Origin: Prunus persica
Taxonomy: Eukaryota; Streptophyta; Magnoliopsida; Rosales; Rosaceae
Direction: 5' to 3'
Assembly: GCF_000346465.2 (NCBI RefSeq)
Contig: NC_034012.1
Span: 5,698,036-5,762,035 of the forward strand
Length of the DNA stretch: 64,000 bases
Shown: piece after piece, positions 27,001 through 36,107 of the stretch
How positions within the stretch are numbered: the stretch's first letter is position 1
Layout of the letters: every line of letters starts with the position of its first letter
The notes under the pieces: model-generated
The model's database searches: none
Seen by the model: only the letters and a program-made list of their open reading frames with translations
What the model was told of the DNA's origin: nothing
Translations under genes and position numbers: made by a program

Positions 27001-27047
27001 TGGGCACCAACCACAACTACCCCTAGTTTATGGGGGTTGCTCATCAT
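24036..27047 (-). CDS. MCTP-like: multiple C2 domain and transmembrane region protein (MCTP)
   Basis: MCTPs are ER proteins that tether ER to plasma membrane, notably at plasmodesmata, and include FTIP1 and QUIRKY. Single exon of 1003 codons with ATG at 27047 (MMSNPHKLGVVVVGAHNL). Four C2 domains are visible: about residues 5-110 (DLNPVWNESFYFNIS), 253-370 (LPSRGVTGSLNPFVEVKAG), 418-545 (LPNVFVKLQMG, NLNPIWNEEFLF) and 590-720 (RGTADTYCVAKYG, LSPKYNEQYNWE). A C-terminal phosphoribosyltransferase-C-like membrane region (about 830-1003) has hydrophobic segments TTVLVHVLFFMLVRFPQLIF and ATALFVTFCFVAALVFYF and ends PAKADILL. The linker between C2-1 and C2-2 is long and Pro/Ser-rich. The four-C2 form with an MM(S/N)N start recalls the Arabidopsis MCTP7 (At4g11610) subgroup, a judgement from memory. 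Intronless coding is normal for the family; a 5' UTR intron is likely because an acceptor lies near 27107. Confidence 0.95.
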   Translation of the reverse strand: MMSNPHKLGVVVVGAHNLYPEDDEGSCSAFVELSFDGLRLRTTVKEKDLNPVWNESFYFNISESSHLDKLRLDAYVYHSVKPTYFKTKSFLGKIRIPGDSLSTYSDDVATDFLLEKRGIFSHVRGELTLKVYVTGPEPSNMSSSTPIAAAVAPLPSRDPGLAQEQLMTQGISNLATRNTEEAETRHTSHRLPNPSHHEDQPRQRPAAPPFSIKDDTCGFALKETSPNLGGGPVVAGHFINGPKTASAYDLVERMDILYVKVVNARDLPSRGVTGSLNPFVEVKAGNYKGTTKHFEKQKNPVWNQVFAFSKEKMQMRELEVLIKHKDPSEDDDIVGYVTFPLDAVPTIVPPESPLEPKWYPLEGQRVRRIKGEVMLAVWYGTQADTAFSEAWHSDAVPLNSSQIDSTEMRSKIYQAPRLWYVRVNIIEAQDLFVREDDNLPNVFVKLQMGNQVLRTKPVQDQNLNPIWNEEFLFVTTDDPFPYLFLSVEDRVGFNDTLIGRALIKLHDVQMRVDDRSIPSRWFNLEKSFVTDHPDDATNEVLLQESNSADDPFSSRVHLRICIEGGYHVFDESAYYSSDFRPTAEQLRRPSIGVLELGILGAVGIQPIKTRDDRGTADTYCVAKYGDKWVRTRTIIDNLSPKYNEQYNWEVFDPATVLTVGVFDNSCLFSTVHGGSTRHQRIGRVRIRISTLEVGRIYTHSYPLVALHPSGVKKKGELHLAIRFLCPSLLNRLYIYSQPLQPKMHYVSPISVADFDRLRFQAANLVALWLARDKPPLRREVVEYMCDVDSHLFSIRRSKANFFRVMSTLSGLVALFKWFSEICMWKNPITTVLVHVLFFMLVRFPQLIFPTIFIYLFLTGLWNFRFRPLYPPHISTGLSYAELVHPDELDEEFDTFPTSRPSDIVRMRYDRLRSVAGRIQTVVGDVAVYGERIQALLSWRDSLATALFVTFCFVAALVFYFTPIHVVAALAWLLIMMPPRFRRSWPSGPINFFRRLPAKADILL

Positions 27048-28800
27048 CAGAGTAACATATGTGTCTGCGCACTGAAGAAATGGAAAATAACTAGAACCAC
27101 CTTACCTGCAAAAAAAGAGAGAATTATTATATTAACTGAGATACTGATATGCATATATATGTGTGTGTAATTGCATGAACTGACATGAAACAGAGGATAC
27201 TGATGAATTGATTAGGCGAAAATTTGTAGAATCAATGCAGAACATTAAAATGTTCAAAAAATCAAGCAAACTAAGTAGTTACTCTTTCATTGAAATAAAA
27301 AGAAACTTAAAATAAAATGAATTCATAAGTCATTGCCATAATATGAATGCCCCAGTTGAATTGTTTACCTGATGACAAAAAAAACTGCAACAAGGGAAAC
27401 GAAGGCAACAATGACCGCAAAATGGTGTGAAATACTTGAAATGGTTGAAACAAAAAATAGTGCAAATTAGTCACTATATATAAGTGTTGCAGGATTTTGT
27501 TATATATATACATATCCGGATAAACCGATACATAGATTTCAATTGCTTAATAATGTTCAAGTGTGAGTCAATAAAAGAAAAAATCTTCTTAAAAAAGGAA
27601 ACAGTCCATAATAATCAAGCTAATGTTTACTTCTACAAACATACCTCTTCAGGCTGGGCATGCAGCAGCATCACCTTGTCTGGTCCTCACAAATTGTCCT
27701 AAAAATATAAATTGCCATTGCAAGGCCATTACTTCCACAGACTTCAGTCAAAGGACATGAGTAGAGTTTATGAAATGTTGACGAAGCAAATTCAAAATAG
27801 ACAGGCAGATGAGAGAGGAGCAAAAGATAGAATATCACACAAATTGCCACTGAAAATGCTTAATTAGAGAGACATGAATTTTTAATTAGAAACTTGATTG
27901 CTGCAACTGGTGAACATTTAAATATTATTAAAATAAAGGTTTGATCTAGTCTTACATGCGTTAACTCTGACATTTTTTTGAATTTGGAGTTGTTTCCTTG
28001 ATAAATTTTCATGCCAAGTCCATATTTTAGTATTGAATAGTTTGTTTATGTTATTTGTCCAAGATTCCTAAGTTCCCAACTGTAAGTCAAGTCATATAGA
28101 GTAATCTGGCTTGATTTCAATAAGTGCCATCAAACTACAAGTGGGTTTTTGTCTTTAACACGACACTGCCCAATTTATTTCTGTCTTGGATGTGTAAACT
28201 GTAGTTGGAGGGAAAAAAAGAGGAACTCTCTAACCTAGGACATTGTCGAATGGTGTTTTTCTTTTTTGGCGTTTTCTTGGTCAATGAGATGTGTTTTTGA
28301 ATTGTATGTTTATTGTATAAACTTGAAATATGGTCTTGATTGACAGAAGAGAATCCCAAGAATAGATTGATTCTTGTTGATGCCAAGTCATTGCTTAGTA
28401 TTGGATGGTTCACTTAAACAAGTGCAAGATAGAAAATTTGCCAGTCTTAACTTCCAAGTGTAAGATGTTAGAGGCCTTCCTCTCTCTGGAACCACCATAT
28501 ACGGCCTGAAAACTAAACAAGCAGAAACCGCAAGTCTTGCTGCTTTTCTGCTGCGTTTCAATTGCTTAAAAAGAGAGGAATCATGTTAATCACAGGTAAC
28601 AGTACTAATTCATTTGCTCCTCCTTTTTGTTAATCACTTATTTTTTACGCTTGAAGAAGAGTTAACTGTCCTACATTGAGTTTACAAACTTAAAATTAAT
28701 GCTTTGTTTGATACGTTCTGATGTTTTGAAAAGAAAATTAAAATAAAAACTTGCTTTTCCAGTTGTTAGCAGTTTGATTTTCTCAAACCAGCGGAAGACA
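27048..28800. other. divergent promoter region between MCTP and DUF4220 genes
   Basis: Bidirectional intergenic region. Minus-strand acceptor and donor signals near 27107, 27368 and 27650 suit spliced 5' UTR exons of the MCTP. On the plus strand, a leader exon ending near 28596 (CACAG/GTAACAG) and an acceptor near 28761 suit a 5' UTR intron of the DUF4220 gene. No other gene was seen. Confidence 0.45.
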
Positions 28801-30861
28801 ATGCAACTTATCCCTGAAAGTTTGAGAAAACTTTGGAACGAGTGGGAGCTTCGGGGTATGGTTCTAGCCAGTCTTGCCTTGCAAATTATCCTCATCCTGA
28901 TTGGCAACTGGAGAAAACATTCAACCAGTAACAAGCTCAGAATTCTTCTGTGGCTCTCTTACCTGTCAGCTGACTCAGTTGCAACAGTTGCACTTGGCAT
29001 ACTCTCCAGCAACCAAGAAGAATCTCAAGGTGATTCCGTAAACCCGAAAGTTGTAATAACCGCATTTTGGGCACCCTTTCTTCTCTTACATCTTGGTGGC
29101 CCAGATACTATCACTGCTTACTCATTAGAAGACAATGAGTTGTGGCTTAGGCACTTGCTTGGGCTATTTGTCCAGGTGGTTGTAGCTTTATATGTCGCTT
29201 TCAGAGCATGGTCCAGTAAAGAGTTAAATTTTTTGGCAATACCAATGTTCATAGTTGGGATGATCAAGTTTGGGGAGAGGACATGGGTTCTAAGATCGGC
29301 AAGCAGTGAGCATTTTAGAGATTCTATGCTTCATGATCCTGACCCAGGTCCCAATTATGCTAGATACATGGAAGAATATTGTTCAAAGAGAGCCCAGGGC
29401 TTCAGAGTTAACTCGGTTGAACTAGGAGGGGATAACTCACTAGTTGATGCAGTTGTTGACGGTACCCAAAATGTGGCAATTTTAGACAAGGCCTACGACT
29501 TCTTTGAAACATTCAAACTGCTTTGTGCTGATCTCATCCTCAGCTTCCATGATATAGTACACAGCCACTCCTTCTTAGAAAATACAAACTCCGATCAAGC
29601 TTTCGAAGTTATTGAGTTTGAGCTAGGATTCATGTATGATGCCTTTTATACTAAGTCAGTTCTGGTTTCTTCTGGTCTGGGTTGCATTCTCCGCGGTATT
29701 ACTGTTTCTATAACACTTTCTGTATTCATAGCCTTCCTGTTCTCAAAGAAGCAAGCATACAGTGGAGTAGATGTAATTATCACATATATATTGTTGATAG
29801 GAGCAATAGTCCTAGAATCTTATGCTGTAGCATTGCTGCTTTCCTCAGACAGGACAAGGCTATGGCTGAATAAGCAAAAAAATATGGTGGCACGTCTCAT
29901 GGTTCTCTTGCGCAGTGCCGTTTCGTCAGTCCCTTTGGGTTATAACAAGAGGTGGTCTAATACCTTGGCACAATACAACCTCATCACATTTTGTCTTAAG
30001 GCTAAGCCAACGAAATGCATTTCTGTCCAGAAGTTCTTATTCATTTATCAGTTGTTAGAGAAGTATCGATACAAAGAGTTGGTGGATATCCCCACTGAGT
30101 TGAAGGAGTTGATATTTGAGCAGCTCCAAGAGAAATCAAGGATTGGTTCCAACGTTGAGGCTAGCAAACGAAAACAAGTATGTGCTCGAAGGGGTGACCA
30201 GGTGCTTCAAAAAGCACATTGTCTAAAGGAACTTGGCTGGACCATCAATGAGGTTGAGTTTGATCAAAGCATCCTTCTCTGGCATATTGCAACAGATCTA
30301 TGTTATTATTCCGATGTGAATAGAAACTCGAACTCGGTTCCTAGTGAAAATTGTGAAGACAGTAAGCTGTTATCGAACTATATGATGTATCTTTTAGTCA
30401 TGTGCCCCTTCATGCTACCAAATGGGATTGGACAGATAAGGTTTAGAGACACATGTGCTGAGGCTGAAGAATTTTTCAAGGAAAAGAAAATAATGAAATC
30501 GGGTGAAAGGAAAGCATGCACAAAGCTATTGGATGTGTGCACAGACATCCTTCCATCTAAAGTGAAAGGAGATAGAAGCAAGTCAGTTCTATTTGATGCA
30601 TGCAGGCTTGCTAAAGCTTTGCAGTCCCTGGAATCAGATAGAGGGTGGAGTAATGAGAGAAAGTGGGAGTTTGTAAGTCATGTGTGGGTGGAAATGCTCT
30701 CCTACGCTGCCAATCAGTGTCGGTGGAGTGGTCATGCTCAGCAGCTCAGGCGAGGAGGAGAGCTGCTCACCCATGTCTGGCTTCTGATGGCACATCTGGG
30801 TTTAACTGAACAGTTCCAAATTTCAGAGGGCCATGCTAGGGCAAAACTGATTGTGGAGTAA
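28801..30861 (+). CDS. DUF4220/DUF594 multipass membrane protein
   Basis: Plant-specific family of unknown biochemical function. Single exon, 686 aa from the first ATG (28801, MQLIPESLRKLWNEWELR); the open frame extends a little further upstream but only through TTG. The N-terminal DUF4220 half has hydrophobic segments at about residues 18-35, 47-67, 80-100 and 115-140, with the family motifs ELRGMVL, LLHLGGPDTITAYSLEDNELW and FGERTWVLRSAS. A second membrane pair lies in the middle (about 285-350). The C-terminal DUF594 motif reads WVEMLSYAANQCRWSGHAQQ followed by LRRGGELLTHVWLLMAHLGL. The stop codon is followed at once by a 20-base A run. Intronless structure is usual for this family. Function is unknown and nothing nearby settles it. 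Confidence 0.92.
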   Translation: MQLIPESLRKLWNEWELRGMVLASLALQIILILIGNWRKHSTSNKLRILLWLSYLSADSVATVALGILSSNQEESQGDSVNPKVVITAFWAPFLLLHLGGPDTITAYSLEDNELWLRHLLGLFVQVVVALYVAFRAWSSKELNFLAIPMFIVGMIKFGERTWVLRSASSEHFRDSMLHDPDPGPNYARYMEEYCSKRAQGFRVNSVELGGDNSLVDAVVDGTQNVAILDKAYDFFETFKLLCADLILSFHDIVHSHSFLENTNSDQAFEVIEFELGFMYDAFYTKSVLVSSGLGCILRGITVSITLSVFIAFLFSKKQAYSGVDVIITYILLIGAIVLESYAVALLLSSDRTRLWLNKQKNMVARLMVLLRSAVSSVPLGYNKRWSNTLAQYNLITFCLKAKPTKCISVQKFLFIYQLLEKYRYKELVDIPTELKELIFEQLQEKSRIGSNVEASKRKQVCARRGDQVLQKAHCLKELGWTINEVEFDQSILLWHIATDLCYYSDVNRNSNSVPSENCEDSKLLSNYMMYLLVMCPFMLPNGIGQIRFRDTCAEAEEFFKEKKIMKSGERKACTKLLDVCTDILPSKVKGDRSKSVLFDACRLAKALQSLESDRGWSNERKWEFVSHVWVEMLSYAANQCRWSGHAQQLRRGGELLTHVWLLMAHLGLTEQFQISEGHARAKLIVE

Positions 30862-32378
30862 AAAAAAAAAAAAAAAAAAAGCAGATAGGACACAATTCAC
30901 TCTGAACTTTTGAAATTATGTGTTTAATTCCTTTAGTTTCTTTTCTTGTTTTGAGAAGAACAATTAATAACTTAGTGTGGCTCCTCTGGTGTTTGCCTCA
31001 ACTCATTGTTAGATACATTTCCCTTGTAGTAAGTTCAGTTGGTTACTAACTTTAATTTGACTCACTTTGGTCTGATTTGGTATCGGAGACACTGAAATTT
31101 TTGGTGATATAAAACTACGTGTTTATAGGTAATTCATGAAATTTTTGGTATTCTTGTTTTGTTCATCACGGCAAATTCGTTTTTACAGGTACATTTGAAC
31201 TTTAGCCTTGTAATCTCAATCATATCATGGACGTATTAACCATAAACAAAAACCATCTATGCTCATGTGAATTTAGATTGACACAAACATATGACATGAG
31301 ACCTTGTTCATTCTTTTTCTTTTCTTTTTGATAAGCATATAAAGATGGGTAAAGTGTTCTTGATGCAGAATGCATATTATTAGTTTTCCTAATTCTACTT
31401 GGATTAGTTTTCCCATCTCTTATTAGTTAATTTGTTTTCCTAATTCTTAAAGATTCCTTCTTGTTAAAAGGATCTCTTATTAGTTAATTTGCTTTCCTAT
31501 TTCTTAAAGTTTACTTTTCCTTTTCCTAGATTAAAAAGGGTTTTGCCTCTATAAATAGAGTTGTTTGTAATCTTTTAAGGCAGACTTGATTAATGATAAA
31601 TTTCCTTGCTTTAAACTCTCTGATTCCTTCCCTTTCCCTTCGTCTCTTCGATCTCTAATTCTTCTCCTCGATCCCTTATTTCTTCTCTGTTCTATTGCTC
31701 AAGCGTGTACTCTAAACTTACGGGCTGTTTACTCTAAACCTACGGGCTGTTCTACATCAGTTCTGATCTTAACCTTCACATTCACATTCTTCGGAATAAC
31801 TTACCTGCTCTACTTCATTTCTGGTATAAGATTCTTGTAAAGAAAAGATGAACAAAGGATAATGGTGTGAAGTCAGGCATATTGATTACAGCCCAATTTA
31901 CCAAATATAAAATCAAAACGTCGTTTCTCGGCAAGTTCCAGCCAGACAAGTCGTCCACAAATAAGCCAATTCTAACCCATCATTAGCATTACTTGACCAA
32001 CTGGTCAAATCGAGTTTGCAAATTTTTACGAGAAAACAATGTTTACACTTTACAATGCAAAGCACATGCATACTGCCGAAGATGTTTGCAACAGCTTCCA
32101 GATTACTACATTATAAAATGACTTCTGTAATAAATTATTCTTCAATGACTTTAGTTTTAGTTAATTACATTTCACACTATGAAAGTTTCGGGTGCTTTTC
32201 AAATAGAATTTCCCTATACTTCATTTTAAAGCTCCACGCCACTTCAGTCCAAAATAGGGTTGAACCCATGAACACCACTTTTCCAACTTCTACAAAGTTT
32301 GAATTGAACCCACTGCAAATTGGGCAATTTGTTTTCTTTAATCGAAACTGCTAAGACAAGCAGGCAGGGAAAGTGATC
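30862..32378. other. intergenic with solo LTR; promoter side of NLR
   Basis: Starts with a poly(A) run (to 30880), then AT-rich 3' flank. 31361-31759 is a solo LTR, listed separately. The remaining ~600 bp before 32379 is probable promoter and leader of the NLR gene. Confidence 0.5.
31361..31759. mobile_element. solo LTR (Ty1/copia type) with target-site duplication GTTCT
   Basis: Element starts TGATGCAGAA and ends CTGTTCTACATCA (TG...CA). It is flanked by the direct 5-bp duplication GTTCT at 31356-31360 and 31760-31764. Inside there is a repeated segment around CTTATTAGTTAATTTG, a TATAAATAGAG box near 31550, and a duplicated ACGGGCTGTT near the end. No internal retrotransposon sequence flanks it, so it is a solo LTR of about 399 bp. 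Its short length and TATA layout suggest copia type, by inference. Confidence 0.85.
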
Positions 32379-35300
32379 ATGGAGAGAAACCATGCAGAAG
32401 CAGCTGGTGCCCAACTCAGACCCACTGAAGCTCCAGCTTCTGATAATGATCGATATATTGCTATTATTTTGTCTATGGCTAGTTTGGCATACAAGAAGGA
32501 GAGCGTAACCAAGTCCTCTGCATTCATTGATTCCATTCTGAAAAATGCTCGGTTTTTTGTCATATTTGTTGTGTTCCTTCTTTGCCGTTATGTAAATCAT
32601 ATATCAATGTATCAAGTGCTCTTCTTCGTCTCTCTTACCCCTTTGCTTCTCTACTTCTACATCAAGCATGTGCCGTTTATGTTCTTAGAGGAAGACATCA
32701 AGTGGATTCGAAGAGAATCGAGGCTCCTGGATGCTATTGCAGAGGATGCAGCAAAAGTTATGCATTTAAGGGATCATATAGGTAGAATACAACAACAAAT
32801 CTTGGATCCCAGGATTTACTCTGTTGGAGTACCTATAAAAGGATTGGATCAGTCTGAGGTAGCATGGTTGACCAAAACCATATCAGTGGTTCGAAAAGCA
32901 AAAGACCTATTCAAAACTTTTGAGAAGCAGAGAAGAGACTCCCACATGATAACTTTTGTTGCAATGACTACAAAGAATTTCATGGATATAGAAGGGCTGT
33001 TCATTGAAACTAAGCGCGTGAAGGATGACATAAACGAAACCATTTCGATGAAGAAGGTACATGGGATTAACATATGTGAATCGCTGGAGAGATCAAGGTC
33101 TATTATTAGAAGCCTGCTGGAAAGACCGATTTATGAGCACGATCAAGAACAACGGGTGGATTTCAAAGGAAGAATTGCCTCTGTAGCTGCTTTGACTTCC
33201 TCTATTGTTAACACAATAAACCGCCTCACCGAAAACCCAGCATTACTGCGTAAGAGTATTGGAGAGCAAATAGACTCAATAAAACTGCAATTGCTACTTC
33301 TGCATCCCTTTCTGAAAGAAATAGAAGGACTTCCTTTCGAAAGTGAAATCGAGGAGGCATGGGTGAAGGAAGTGGAAGAGGTTATTCAAGAAGCGGATCT
33401 TGCCATCAAAAACTTCTCAGAGAGGCCTGCAAACCGAATCAGTAGTTGGAAGGCAAGAAGAAAGCTCGAGGGGGACTTGAGGTGCATTGGCACTGGATTT
33501 GCAGAACTTTTAAAGAGGAAGGAAAGATATGGCTTCGAATTTATAAGAAGAGATTCGTCGAAGTTTGTCTATCAATCCCCACATCACAATACCAGTGATG
33601 ACAAGATTATTACATCTTTAGTCGACAGGATGTACAGCTACCTCAATCACAAGTCAGATGCATTGGGTGAAGTATTTTATGAAGTCACATCGCTATGCAA
33701 TCAGCTGAAAGGCATGTATAAACTTGTAGACGATGCAGGAATGGTTGGAAGCCGATTTAACTCCAGAGTGGCTTGGCTGAAGCAAATGAGGATTATTGTG
33801 CAAAGTGCTGATAAATGTGTGCAAGCCTTCATAGACGACTCATGTATTATAAGGAGATCAAACCATCTATTTAAAACAAGATCTGGGATAAAGCTTTGCC
33901 GTGAAATTGATAGAATCCAGCATACTATTAGTCTTGTTGTGAGAAGCATAAAAGCATACGGCATTGAATTGAGGGAAGAGTCAAGCTCAGTGGTCGGTTT
34001 GGAGGAAGACATCCAAGCATTGGTGTCACAACTGACAACCAACAATGAACAACACTCTGTTATTTCCATTTTGGGCATTGAGGGCATAGGTAAGACAACA
34101 TTAGCAAACAAAATTTTTGATCATGGAGCTGTTTCGCGCCACTTTACTCGCCGTGTATGGATTTCTCTGCCCTGGAAGTCCAATGTGCCTTGGGTCCAAG
34201 AGGTACATGATCTTGTAGATGAGGAGCGGTACCTTTTAGTTCTAGACAACATCTCCACAGTAGATGAGTTGAATACTCTTAGAGCAGGATTCATTCCAGT
34301 AACATCAAGCGGAAGCAGAATTCTATTCACTACACGACATAGTGATTTGGCTAAAAAGTTTAACAATACTCCTCACCAACTTCGACTGCGAACCAAAGAA
34401 GAGAGCTGGAAATTGTTTACCCAGATGGTGCACTTTTCTCCAAAAGAGGAAATGCTAGCAAAAGAAATTTTAGGTAAATGTGGGGGTTTTCCACTAGCCA
34501 TCTTACGTGTTGGATATCTAATGTCTGGGGAAGATGTGACTGCTGTAGAGGAGTTAGAAGAGATGCTTGAAGACATCATAGAGAATGATCCACCATCGTT
34601 ACAAACATACACCATAGATTCCATAAAACACTTGCTTCCTGAACATCTGTCTAAGTGCCTTTCTTACTTAAAGCTCTTCCCGTTGGACTTTGAAATTCCC
34701 GCAAGGAGACTAATTGCTTTGTGGCTGGCAGAAGGTTTGGTACAAGTGCATGGCAATAACACTATAACTTCTGAAGATGTTGCAGAAAAGTATCTATCGC
34801 AGTTGATTGGTTTGGGCATGATTCAAATTGTTGAACGAAAGCTTAATGGGGAAGTCAAGACGTGTAGATTACCCTATTCTCTACCTGTCCGCAGCTTGGA
34901 GGCTACAAGTTCAAATCATAGAGTTGCTCTTCGTTTTAAAAGAAATGATCTTCCAATTACTGTCGGCGAGAGCTTATCAAAAGTTGCAAGCCCTCTTCTT
35001 TCTATTCTCTCCTTTGATACCCGAGAAGGAAATAAACCTGGCGAAGAAATAGGCAACTTTCTTCATAAAGTAATTGCAGATGGTTGCTTCCGACCACTTC
35101 AGGTTCTTGATCTTGAACGTGTATTCAGACCTGAATTCCCCAAGGCGATTGGGAAACTAAGCAACCTGAAGTATCTAGGCTTGAGGTGGACTTACCTTCA
35201 ATCAATCCCAATATTCATTGGCGATTTGCTAAAGCTCCAAACCTTAGATGTGAAGCATACAAATGTCCGTGCTCTCCCCAGTTCAATATGGAAACTACAG

Positions 35301-36107
35301 AAACTTCGACACCTATACTTAAACCAGAGTTGCAGAAGTAAATTTGTGTATCAACAAGGTGGCAATTCCCTGAAGAATCTCCAGACATTATGGGGTGTTT
35401 TTGTTGATAAAGACAGTCCTTTGAAAGATGGGTTGGACAAGTTGATCAGCCTCAGAAAATTGGGTCTGGCATTCCAGTTAGGCAAAATAAAGCAAGAACT
35501 AATAGCAGAATGGATTGGAAAGCTGAAGCACCTCAAGTCTTTGAGAGTTAGATCAGTTGGTGAAACGGACGAATCCAGTTATATAATTTTCATGCCTCTG
35601 TCTGGTCTCATCAATCTGTCCAGCCTAAATCTTATTGGAAAGCTAGCTCCTCCCATTGTAGCTGAGTTCCCCAAAAACCTCACTGATCTTACTTTGTCAG
35701 CCTCTCTTCTTCCAGATGATCCAATGCCCGAGTTAGAGAAACTCTCTAACCTTAAGTTACTCTGTTTTTACTCCAACTCTTACACAGGTAACAAGATGCT
35801 TTGCTCTGCGGGAGGCTTTCCACGACTAGTAGTGTTGAAGTTGTGGAATCTAGAAAAACTTGAAGTTTGGCATGTGGAGGAAAAGGCAATGCAAAGTCTC
35901 AGAGAGCTTGAGATAAGATCCTGCACAAATCTGAAGGTCCCGAGTGGGTTGAGGCACCTAAAGTCTCTGATCGAATTGAAGTTAACTAATATGCCAGAAG
36001 GATTTACAGCAACCATTGCGCAAACCAAGGCTCAACTTTGGGATGACCTTAAACATTCCCCAGCAATCACCGCAGTTAACTGGCACCCCATGCTGAGGAA
36101 ATCATAG
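32379..36107 (+). CDS. NLR resistance-like protein with extended membrane-associated N-terminus
   Basis: Single exon, 1242 aa from ATG 32379 (the frame opens slightly earlier at a GTG). Residues about 45-100 contain two hydrophobic segments (FFVIFVVFLLCRYV, VLFFVSLTPLLLYFYI). About 460 residues with two or three Rx-N/coiled-coil-like helical blocks follow before the NB-ARC. NB-ARC: P-loop GIEGIGKTT (~565), kinase-2 YLLVLDNIS (~617), RNBS-B GSRILFTTR, GLPL as GGFPLAI, RNBS-D CLSYLKLFP. The P-loop to kinase-2 spacing (~50 aa) is shorter than the usual ~80. The VHD/MHD motif after KTCR reads LPY, so the conserved His-Asp is missing. A winged helix (RRLIALWLAEGLV) and LRRs of the RPP13/RPP8 style follow (about 880-1240). 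The frame is intact over 3.7 kb, which argues for a functional but atypical receptor rather than a pseudogene. A spliced 3' UTR is possible (donor near 36129, acceptor near 36923). Confidence 0.9.
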   Translation: MERNHAEAAGAQLRPTEAPASDNDRYIAIILSMASLAYKKESVTKSSAFIDSILKNARFFVIFVVFLLCRYVNHISMYQVLFFVSLTPLLLYFYIKHVPFMFLEEDIKWIRRESRLLDAIAEDAAKVMHLRDHIGRIQQQILDPRIYSVGVPIKGLDQSEVAWLTKTISVVRKAKDLFKTFEKQRRDSHMITFVAMTTKNFMDIEGLFIETKRVKDDINETISMKKVHGINICESLERSRSIIRSLLERPIYEHDQEQRVDFKGRIASVAALTSSIVNTINRLTENPALLRKSIGEQIDSIKLQLLLLHPFLKEIEGLPFESEIEEAWVKEVEEVIQEADLAIKNFSERPANRISSWKARRKLEGDLRCIGTGFAELLKRKERYGFEFIRRDSSKFVYQSPHHNTSDDKIITSLVDRMYSYLNHKSDALGEVFYEVTSLCNQLKGMYKLVDDAGMVGSRFNSRVAWLKQMRIIVQSADKCVQAFIDDSCIIRRSNHLFKTRSGIKLCREIDRIQHTISLVVRSIKAYGIELREESSSVVGLEEDIQALVSQLTTNNEQHSVISILGIEGIGKTTLANKIFDHGAVSRHFTRRVWISLPWKSNVPWVQEVHDLVDEERYLLVLDNISTVDELNTLRAGFIPVTSSGSRILFTTRHSDLAKKFNNTPHQLRLRTKEESWKLFTQMVHFSPKEEMLAKEILGKCGGFPLAILRVGYLMSGEDVTAVEELEEMLEDIIENDPPSLQTYTIDSIKHLLPEHLSKCLSYLKLFPLDFEIPARRLIALWLAEGLVQVHGNNTITSEDVAEKYLSQLIGLGMIQIVERKLNGEVKTCRLPYSLPVRSLEATSSNHRVALRFKRNDLPITVGESLSKVASPLLSILSFDTREGNKPGEEIGNFLHKVIADGCFRPLQVLDLERVFRPEFPKAIGKLSNLKYLGLRWTYLQSIPIFIGDLLKLQTLDVKHTNVRALPSSIWKLQKLRHLYLNQSCRSKFVYQQGGNSLKNLQTLWGVFVDKDSPLKDGLDKLISLRKLGLAFQLGKIKQELIAEWIGKLKHLKSLRVRSVGETDESSYIIFMPLSGLINLSSLNLIGKLAPPIVAEFPKNLTDLTLSASLLPDDPMPELEKLSNLKLLCFYSNSYTGNKMLCSAGGFPRLVVLKLWNLEKLEVWHVEEKAMQSLRELEIRSCTNLKVPSGLRHLKSLIELKLTNMPEGFTATIAQTKAQLWDDLKHSPAITAVNWHPMLRKS

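Noticed and set aside
28774..28800. Upstream extension of the DUF4220 protein
   Set aside because: Begins at TTG, not ATG; the first ATG at 28801 matches the family start.
32373..32378. Start of the long NLR at 32373
   Set aside because: That codon is GTG; the first in-frame ATG is at 32379.
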